Assembly: GCA_020432045.1 (NCBI GenBank)
Contig: JAGQHB010000013.1
Span: forward strand, 29,345-93,344
Direction: 5' to 3'
DNA: 64,000 bases
Source: Dehalococcoidia bacterium
Lineage (GTDB): Bacteria > Chloroflexota > Dehalococcoidia > Tepidiformales > Tepidiformaceae
Shown in pieces: positions 58,355-64,000 of this stretch. Made by a program: the position numbers and the translations under genes. Position 1 is the stretch's first letter; each line of letters starts with the position of its first letter. The notes under the pieces were generated by a model, which was not told where the DNA came from, made no database searches, and saw only the letters and a program-made list of their open reading frames with translations.

Positions 58355-59446
58355 ATGTATGACGTCATTGTCGTCGGAGCACGCTGCGGCGGTTCCCCCA
58401 CCGCGATGAACCTCGCCGGCGCCGGGCATAAGGTCCTCGTCGTCGACCGCGCCACCTTTCCGAGCGACACGCTTTCTACCGGCGTGCTTTCCGGCGACTC
58501 CGTGAACAGGCTCCGACAGTGGGGCCTACTCGAAAAGGTCTGCGCCGGGAGCGGCACCGCCGTTTACCCGGGGACGCGCATACACGTTGCCGGGGAGGCT
58601 TTCGACATCCCCGGCGAAGCCCTCTGCCCCCGCCGCACGACGCTCGACAAGATCCTGGTCGATGCCGCGCGCGATGCCGGTGCAGAGGTCCGCGAGCACT
58701 GCAGCGTCACCGGTATCACACGGGACGGCGAGGGGATGGTCACCGGCATCACCTTCCAGTCCGAGGGCCAGACGGGCGCTGAGAGCGCGCGCATCGTTAT
58801 CGGCGCCGATGGCCGCAATTCATTCGTCGCGAGAGCCGTCGATGCCGAGGTCTACGGAGAGAAGGATTCTCTCGCCTGCGCCTACTACTCCTACTTCACG
58901 GGCTTCCCCGTCGATCGGAACGACCTCCACTTTGCGGATGGCGTTGCTGCCCTTGCCTTCCCAACCGACCACGGACAGTCGCTGCTTGCCGTGATGCAAC
59001 CCTCAGCGGCGTTCGAGGCGTGGCGGGCCGATGTTGAGGCAGGGTTCCGGAAGGTATTTTCGGCCGTCGGCCTGGGCGATGCGTTTGCAGGCGCGACTCG
59101 CACCGAGGAGTACCGGGGCGCCGCGCAGCTCCCGAACTACTACCGCAAGCCGTTCGGACCAGGTTGGGCGCTGGTCGGTGATGCCGGCTACCTCAAGGAC
59201 CCCGTGCTCGGACAGGGCGTGAATGACGCCTTCCGCGACGCCGACCTGCTCTCCGCGGGCCTGGACCGCGTCTTCCGTGGGGATGCCAGCTTCGAGGCTG
59301 CGATGTCGGAATATCAGCAGACGCGCGACGCGATGACCGGGGGCATCTACGCCCTGAACCACGCGTTCTCGGCCCTAAAGGTCACCCCGGGCCTGGTGCA
59401 GACCCTCGCTGACGCCGCAGCAGCGATGCAGGCCGCGCGAGGGTAG
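58355..59446 (+). CDS. FAD-dependent oxidoreductase (geranylgeranyl reductase/halogenase-like)
   Basis: The 363-residue flavoprotein has the FAD Rossmann start 'YDVIVVGARCGGSPTAMNLA', 'RTTLDKILVDAARDAGAEV', the GD motif 'ARIVIGADGRNS' and the second 'ALVGDAGYLKDPVLGQGVNDAF'. This fits the p-hydroxybenzoate hydroxylase superfamily, near geranylgeranyl reductases and aromatic hydroxylases. Substrate unknown. GGGGAG precedes ATG 58355; TATAGT at 58304 is a plausible -10. Confidence 0.85.
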   Translation: MYDVIVVGARCGGSPTAMNLAGAGHKVLVVDRATFPSDTLSTGVLSGDSVNRLRQWGLLEKVCAGSGTAVYPGTRIHVAGEAFDIPGEALCPRRTTLDKILVDAARDAGAEVREHCSVTGITRDGEGMVTGITFQSEGQTGAESARIVIGADGRNSFVARAVDAEVYGEKDSLACAYYSYFTGFPVDRNDLHFADGVAALAFPTDHGQSLLAVMQPSAAFEAWRADVEAGFRKVFSAVGLGDAFAGATRTEEYRGAAQLPNYYRKPFGPGWALVGDAGYLKDPVLGQGVNDAFRDADLLSAGLDRVFRGDASFEAAMSEYQQTRDAMTGGIYALNHAFSALKVTPGLVQTLADAAAAMQAARG

Positions 59447-59455
59447 CGGCGGACC

Positions 59456-60382
59456 TCAGTCCTCGTCCTCCCGCAACCCCCGCGACCGCTTGTAGTGACC
59501 ATTGAAGACCGCGTAGGCGCCGCACCTGGTACAGTCCACGTCGTTGCCATAACAACAGAAGGGGCGCTCGAAGTTCCCGCCTTCGCCCATGTAGAGCGGC
59601 AGCATCCGGCGGATGCCGCAGTTCTCACCGCGTTCGCCGGTCGCCTCCATCGAACGGTCGCTGAACATCATCTCCAGCGCGCCAACGTTCGACTTCACGA
59701 TGTGCGGATACTTCTGCTTGACCGCGATCACCCGCCGGACAACGTCGTCACGTTCCCGCAGGTCGTCCCACCCAAGGCCCGTCTGGTCGTTCATCGTGGG
59801 CACGTAGAAGGTGAAGGCGATGCCATCGACGGGCCAGCCCTTCACCGTCTCCACGAACTCCTCGATGCCCGGCGCGTTCTGCTTCGTCACCGTCATCTGC
59901 AGGATCACCGTCGTGCCGTCCGTCGCATCGCGCGCAAACACGGACTGCTTCACCTTCTGGAAGACGCCCTGCCCACGGATGCTATCGCTCAACTCCTCCG
60001 GGCCATCGAGTGAGACCGTGACCAGGTGCCCCGGGACCGAGGGGATGCCGTACGTCGCGTTCGTCACGATCGACGAATGTTCGAACAGCGGCATCGCCTT
60101 CATCACCAGGTCCTTGCGGATCATCGGTTCGCCGCCCATGAACAGCATCGACTTGATCTGGTGCTTGTCGCGAAGGACTTCCAGCTGATGGAGCATCGTC
60201 GCGTCGTCCATCTTGTCCTTCGGCTTGTTCGGGTTGTCGGCCCGGAAGACAAAGCAATGCGTACACGACAGGTTGCAGACGTTGGTCACGTTGACCAGCC
60301 CGGCAGCAAAATGCCCGTCGCCAAAGTCAGTCGGTTCCCGCAGTTCGGGAGCCAGCGTCACGTTCACCTTTGCACGTCCCAT
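59456..60382 (-). CDS. Radical SAM protein with C-terminal cysteine cluster
   Basis: The 308-residue protein has the radical SAM motif in 'VTNVCNLSCTHCFVF' (Cx3Cx2C near residue 36-43), 'MLFMGGEPMIRKDL' (GGEP, SAM binding) and 'LVTVSLDGPEE'. Near the C-terminus about seven Cys are clustered ('ENCGIRRM', 'PFCCYGNDVDCTRCGAY'), resembling a SPASM domain that holds extra Fe-S clusters. SPASM enzymes often modify peptides or proteins; no obvious precursor peptide was seen nearby. GAGGTGGGG precedes ATG 60382. Confidence 0.85.
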   Translation of the reverse strand: MGRAKVNVTLAPELREPTDFGDGHFAAGLVNVTNVCNLSCTHCFVFRADNPNKPKDKMDDATMLHQLEVLRDKHQIKSMLFMGGEPMIRKDLVMKAMPLFEHSSIVTNATYGIPSVPGHLVTVSLDGPEELSDSIRGQGVFQKVKQSVFARDATDGTTVILQMTVTKQNAPGIEEFVETVKGWPVDGIAFTFYVPTMNDQTGLGWDDLRERDDVVRRVIAVKQKYPHIVKSNVGALEMMFSDRSMEATGERGENCGIRRMLPLYMGEGGNFERPFCCYGNDVDCTRCGAYAVFNGHYKRSRGLREDED

Positions 60383-60443
60383 CGCGCCCCACCTCTATCG
60401 CTGGTATTCAGTGGATGATAGCAGGCCGCTGCGTCGCTGGGCG

Positions 60444-60923
60444 TCAGGTAGCGCCAGCCGCTACGACATATCCATGAACCATCCGTTCCAGCTCCGCCAA
60501 CCGCTGCGGACGTGTCGCCAGCCGCACCTCCACCTCCTCCGTTTCTCCCATCACCGCCAACTGCAGCCGTCCCTGCCTCGTCAGCCGGAACGATGTCACT
60601 TCGGCCCACGGCACAAACCCTTCGTCCATCGTCGTTAGCCCGGCGGCCTCCAGCTGCACGGACGGCAACAGCAGCACGCCCCGCGTCATCAATGTCACCG
60701 CCACGCCAAAGCTCACGGCTGCTGCAATCCCGGGACGGTCGAACACAGCCGGGGCGAGGTAGTCCGCGATCGCAAGCGCCAGCACAACCACCACGCCGGT
60801 ACGAAGCATCCCAAGCCACCACTGCGCATCGAACCGCCAGACCCGCAGCGTCACCGGCGCCGCCCCCGTGCTGGCGGCCGCCACTGTCCGCGGGACTCTG
60901 GCCCAGGTCCGGGCGTCACTCAC
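60444..60923 (-). CDS. Small membrane protein with PH-like domain
   Basis: The 159-residue product has two helices ('GMLRTGVVVVLALAIADYL' and 'GIAAAVSFGVAVTLM') and a beta-rich C-terminal part ('GFVPWAEVTSFRLTRQGRL') resembling PH-type domains of bacterial membrane proteins. The start is uncertain; GTG 60923 is a compromise, and a shorter start near 60854 would remove a low-complexity region. The function is unknown. Confidence 0.5.
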   Translation of the reverse strand: MSDARTWARVPRTVAAASTGAAPVTLRVWRFDAQWWLGMLRTGVVVVLALAIADYLAPAVFDRPGIAAAVSFGVAVTLMTRGVLLLPSVQLEAAGLTTMDEGFVPWAEVTSFRLTRQGRLQLAVMGETEEVEVRLATRPQRLAELERMVHGYVVAAGAT

Positions 60924-61045
60924 AACGAGAACATCGGCGGAATCTCCCTTCGCGGAAGGGCATCGCGCCCCACCACCACTCGGATCGGTGGCCCATCGCC
61001 CGTTAGACTTCGCAGCAAGCAGCACCCAAACAAGGAGCCAGCGTC

Positions 61046-61852
61046 ATGGAGTACCAGGACATCATCGTCGAACAGCGGGAAGGCGTGGCCCTCGTCACGC
61101 TCAACCGGCCCGAGAAGCTGAACGCGCTGGGGCCGCGCATCATCCACGAGCTTCTCCACTTCGTCGAAACCTCCGAGCGCGATGACGCCGTCAAGGTCGT
61201 GGTCTTCACCGGCAACGGTCGTGCGTTCTCGGCCGGCGCCGACCTCACCGGCGACCGCAGCGAGTCTGATGCCCTCGACGAGGCCGCCGGCTACCGGCGG
61301 ATGAAAGAGGGTGCCATCGGCCACTGGGGCGTGCTCTTCTCCGCCCTCGCCAACTACACAAAGCCAACGATCGCCGCCGTCAACGGCATCGCGGCCGGCG
61401 GCGGCCTCTCCCTCTCGCTCATCTGCGACATGCGTATCGCCTCGACCGAGGCCCGCTTCATCGCTGTCTTCGTGCGCCGCGCCCTCGTACCCGATACCGG
61501 TTCGAGCTTCACACTCCCGCAGCTCATTGGCCCCGCCCGCGCAATGGAGATGATGTTCACGGGCGACGAAGTGACCGCCGAGCAGGCCGACCGCTGGGGC
61601 CTCGTCAATCGCGTCGTCCCGCACGAACAGCTGATGACCGAGTCGATGGCCCTCGCCACACGTGTCGCCCGCGGCCCTTCGATCGCGATCGAACTCGCGA
61701 AGCGCCTCGTCACCGACCAGACCCGCACCGGATTCACTCGCCAGATGCAGTCCGAAGCCTGGGCCCAGACTGTCGTCGGTACCATTGAAGACCGCGAAGA
61801 AGGCATCCGCGCCTTCCTCGAAAAGCGCCAGCCGCAGTGGAAGGGGCGCTAG
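61046..61852 (+). CDS. Enoyl-CoA hydratase/isomerase, second copy
   Basis: The 268-residue crotonase-fold protein shows 'GNGRAFSAGADLTGDR', 'NGIAAGGGLSLSLICDMR' and 'ALVPDTGSSFTLPQLIG'. As with the copy at 3478, the classical hydratase Glu pair is replaced by the PaaG-type 'DTG' pattern, so the two may act on related substrates. AAGGAG precedes ATG 61046, with TAGACT at 61005. The stop is followed within 5 bp by a palindromic repeat. Confidence 0.87.
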   Translation: MEYQDIIVEQREGVALVTLNRPEKLNALGPRIIHELLHFVETSERDDAVKVVVFTGNGRAFSAGADLTGDRSESDALDEAAGYRRMKEGAIGHWGVLFSALANYTKPTIAAVNGIAAGGGLSLSLICDMRIASTEARFIAVFVRRALVPDTGSSFTLPQLIGPARAMEMMFTGDEVTAEQADRWGLVNRVVPHEQLMTESMALATRVARGPSIAIELAKRLVTDQTRTGFTRQMQSEAWAQTVVGTIEDREEGIRAFLEKRQPQWKGR

Positions 61853-61856
61853 CTTC

Positions 61857-61896
61857 CCCGTAGTCGCGGCCACCCCTGGCCGCGGGCCTCTGACCA
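61857..61896 (+). repeat. Palindromic intergenic repeat, copy 3
   Basis: Matches copy 1 with differences at GGCCACCCC and GGGCCTCTGACC. It begins 5 bp after the stop of the enoyl-CoA hydratase gene. Confidence 0.75.
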
Positions 61897-61942
61897 GGCA
61901 AGGGCAACACGGAGAGCGCAAAGTCCTCCCGGAGGTCCCGGC

Positions 61943-62776
61943 CTACCTGCTCGCCCCGCCCGCCAGTGTTCGAAAACGAAGTACGAGAAAGCCAGCAAGC
62001 CAAACGCCGATGACGACGAGGAACAGCACGCGCTCCACGCTCCCATCAAACGCGGAGCGGTAGCGCAGCGCGCCGAGCCCGAGGAACGCCGCCCAGACGA
62101 TCGTCGCCTCCAGCGGAATCGTCCACGATGAGGCTCGCCGGTCCCGCGCGAGAAGGATCGAGGCCGTACCCGCGAGCGCGAACCAGCCACTCATGACGCG
62201 CGCCGTCAGCGGTGAGAGCGCCCACGGCCACCAGCCGCTCCACGCCACCGGCCGCAAGAACAATCCGATTGCGATCACCAGCGTCACGCCAGCGACCGCC
62301 AACAACGCCATGCGTCCCGCGCCGGGAGTCACGGGGTCACCCTCGTCGGTGAGGTGCGGGTCCCGGGAACGGTTCACCAGCCAGAGGCCGAAGACCAGCG
62401 GCGGAGCCACGATGTACAGGATCACCCAGAGCCAGAACGCGATGTGGCCGTGATTGAACTTGTCCCAGTGGATGATGGTCGCAAGCATCATCACCGTGGC
62501 AAACACGGAGACAGCCGGCAGGACGACACCGGTCTGGTGCCAGCGCGTGCCGCTCGCCATCCGCGCGAAGTAGTAGGCGCCGCCAAGGTAGCCGCTGGCC
62601 ATGACCACGGGCGTCATCGGCGGACGGATCGTCCAGGCAAAGTGGTCGCCGGTGTCGCGCGCCTCAAAGAACAGCACCACGAAGGCGAGCGCCAGCACCG
62701 GGACAAGGAGCGCCGCAACGGTCCGAGTGATTGGCAGGACACGATCGTCCCGTTCCGCGGAAAAGCCCGAGCCCAC
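61943..62776 (-). CDS. Multi-helix membrane protein of unknown function
   Basis: The 277-residue product has about seven helices ('AALLVPVLALAFVVLFF', 'AFWLWVILYIVAPPLVFGLWL', 'VERVLFLVVIGVWLAGFLVL'). No family is recognised. GTG 62776 is preceded by GAGAGG at a good distance. It lies between two copies of the palindromic repeat. Confidence 0.65.
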   Translation of the reverse strand: MGSGFSAERDDRVLPITRTVAALLVPVLALAFVVLFFEARDTGDHFAWTIRPPMTPVVMASGYLGGAYYFARMASGTRWHQTGVVLPAVSVFATVMMLATIIHWDKFNHGHIAFWLWVILYIVAPPLVFGLWLVNRSRDPHLTDEGDPVTPGAGRMALLAVAGVTLVIAIGLFLRPVAWSGWWPWALSPLTARVMSGWFALAGTASILLARDRRASSWTIPLEATIVWAAFLGLGALRYRSAFDGSVERVLFLVVIGVWLAGFLVLRFRTLAGGASR

Positions 62777-62832
62777 TGTCTACCTCTCGCGCAATCCTAC
62801 TCGGGGACAACCGCACAGGGAGCGCCGCCGTC

Positions 62833-62859
62833 CCCGTAGTCGCGGCCGCCCCTGGCCGC
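62833..62859 (+). repeat. Palindromic intergenic repeat, copy 4 (truncated)
   Basis: The first 27 bases of the repeat (CCCGTAGTCGCGGCC and the closing GGCCGC) are identical to copy 1, after which the sequence diverges. Confidence 0.7.
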
Positions 62860-62908
62860 TAACGGATCCGGGTTGTCTGCTTCCGGATCGTCCAGTCTGA
62901 TGGATGGA

Positions 62909-63832
62909 TTAGACGAAGATTGCGAGGGGGATAACTTGGACTGCCGGTGCCGAGATCTCAACGCGCAAAGGCTCAGCCGGACCGAACTGTTCCAGCGCTC
63001 CGATGACACCTTCCAGCATCTCCGTGAGCTTCGGGGATCCGGTTCGGGATAGCGCTGATCCCCTTGCCATACTCAGTTTGGCATCGTCATCAGCCGCAAC
63101 TTTCGTAACCTTGCCAACGACGCGAAACGTACCATCCAATACGGCGCTCATGCTTCTATCAACAAAAAACTCGGGCTCTGTCGTTATCAGGGCCGTCGTG
63201 GTTCTCACGGGCAACACCGCTCCGATTAAGTCGATGGTTGTTGGAGCATCCGTAAGTTGCTGAATCGCCGCCAGCTGCCTCTTGATCTCCCGGAAATCCA
63301 GTGATTGACTAGCGACCGTTTGACGTTTCCCTCCTGGGGTGCTTCGCCCCGAGGTATTCTGGAACACCGAAATCGCATCGAGCACGAATCCGATCGCTTT
63401 TAGTGTCTCGGAGAGTGGATTCACGCGTAACTCCCCAGCGAACTCCACGAAGTCTCCAGGAGAAGGTAGAGGTCCATCGGCAGCCAAGTTCGTAAGTAAC
63501 GAACCTTCCCGAAGATAACCTATGAGGCGCGCACAGAGTGAGGTCGGCGTATGGACGAGCTCGCTGGTCGTGGTCAAGGACTGATTGGAGTCTGACCGAT
63601 GGCGTGCATCGCCGCGGAGTCTGACTCCGAAAAACGAGAGTCCCGCCCGCGCACCGAGTTCTCCCATCTGTTCGCTGAACCCGCCCGCGCCTGACACACT
63701 CTCCAATCGCTCCACCTGAATAAGTCCATCTTCGAAGATCGCAAGAAGATCAAATACGGTACGTTGGTTTAAGTAGATTGGAACTGGGAGTTCGTCCGCG
63801 CTGCGCGGGCCAAGACCGCCAGAGTCGCCCAT
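62909..63832 (-). CDS. Low-GC hypothetical protein, possible foreign gene
   Basis: The 307-residue protein ('VPIYLNQRTVFDLLAIFEDG' near the start, 'VHTPTSLCARLIGYLREG' near residue 92) is soluble and has no signal peptide. It recalls the loosely described DUF6414-type proteins, but I hold this weakly. Base composition is clearly lower in G+C than the neighbours and codon choice includes many T/A-ending codons, which suggests recent acquisition. No mobile gene is adjacent. Confidence 0.6.
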   Translation of the reverse strand: MGDSGGLGPRSADELPVPIYLNQRTVFDLLAIFEDGLIQVERLESVSGAGGFSEQMGELGARAGLSFFGVRLRGDARHRSDSNQSLTTTSELVHTPTSLCARLIGYLREGSLLTNLAADGPLPSPGDFVEFAGELRVNPLSETLKAIGFVLDAISVFQNTSGRSTPGGKRQTVASQSLDFREIKRQLAAIQQLTDAPTTIDLIGAVLPVRTTTALITTEPEFFVDRSMSAVLDGTFRVVGKVTKVAADDDAKLSMARGSALSRTGSPKLTEMLEGVIGALEQFGPAEPLRVEISAPAVQVIPLAIFV

Positions 63833-63868
63833 ATGTTCTCCTAACTAAATCACCGCGGTCGCTCCATC

Positions 63869-64000
63869 CTAGCCCCCCTCCACCATCTCCCGCACCTTGT
63901 GACGCTGTACTTTCCCGCTCGCCGTCGCCGGCAACGCCGCCATCTCCACGAAGCGGCGCGGCACCTTGTAGTGCGCCAGCCTGTCCCGCAGCCACGTCTC
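63869..64000 (-). CDS. Acyl-CoA synthetase (AMP-binding) C-terminus, 5' part missing
   Basis: The last 43 codons read 'RDRLAHYKVPRRFVEMAALP' then 'ATASGKVQRHKVREMV' and stop at TAG. The 'YKVPR...LPxTxSGKVxR' pattern, with the catalytic Lys, is the C-terminal lid of AMP-forming acyl-CoA synthetases. The rest of the gene lies beyond the window. It could feed the enoyl-CoA hydratase and thioesterase genes. Confidence 0.85.
   Translation of the reverse strand, partial: ETWLRDRLAHYKVPRRFVEMAALPATASGKVQRHKVREMVEGG

Noticed and set aside
1..64000. tRNA, rRNA or CRISPR
   Set aside because: No tRNA-type T-arm with matching acceptor stem and no regularly spaced repeats were seen on reading; short GTTCGA matches fell inside coding genes.

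Overview
The window is GC-rich (about two thirds G+C), densely coded bacterial chromosome with no rRNA or tRNA gene that I could see. Gene content (duplicated enoyl-CoA hydratases, LarB/LarC, a DUF362 protein, many 'CGG' lipoproteins with proline/threonine-rich linkers), very frequent leaderless promoters (a TANNNT box 6-8 nt before the start codon) and consensus parS sites suggest a member of the Chloroflexota (Tepidiformia/Dehalococcoidia-like). That placement is inference from style and families, not from a marker gene.

Layout. 1-6.3 kb: two divergent GGDEF-type proteins, fatty-acyl metabolism (TesB thioesterase, enoyl-CoA hydratase/isomerase), a fluoroacetate-dehalogenase-like hydrolase, a toxin-antitoxin pair with a broken antitoxin and intact VapC, and a DUF362 protein. 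6.4-11.1 kb: tandem NhaA antiporters, a DUF192 lipoprotein, a second toxin-antitoxin wreck, a SufE-like protein and ClpS. 11.4-20.2 kb: an accessory stretch with an isolated HK97-type capsid gene, a methyltransferase, a glycosyltransferase, a large secreted beta-helix protein, two poorly characterised proteins and an isolated but intact-looking terminase large subunit. 20.2-29 kb: kinase/dehydrogenase operon, two related lipoproteins, ferritin-like and DUF302 proteins, larB-larC, and an M23 peptidase.

29-38 kb is the chromosome-maintenance block, nearly all on the minus strand: rpmH-rnpA-yidD, then two perfect parS palindromes, then a PQQ-propeller lipoprotein-yidC-khpB-pfkB-parA-parB-ridA. 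It couples segregation, RNase P, membrane insertion and RNA binding, as near many bacterial origins, but dnaA is not here: a TPR lytic transglycosylase lies upstream of rpmH. Alanine racemase diverges from that transglycosylase.

38-64 kb: SDR, DHA2-family MFS exporter, a large membrane patatin, purF, flavin and transporter genes, a PQQ sugar-dehydrogenase-like lipoprotein, a third toxin-antitoxin remnant, dienelactone hydrolase, a membrane-spanning LuxR-type regulator with an inverted repeat over its promoter, an amino-acid permease, a DUF389 protein, an FAD oxidoreductase, a radical SAM protein, a second enoyl-CoA hydratase, a low-GC gene of probable foreign origin, and the 3' end of an acyl-CoA synthetase.

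The most noteworthy signals are the rpmH/rnpA overlap with an open extended rnpA frame (Thermus-like), the parS pair, the orphan capsid plus terminase, the uniform leaderless promoter grammar, three independently decayed toxin-antitoxin modules, and a four-copy palindromic intergenic repeat. No CRISPR array, transposase or integrase was found.
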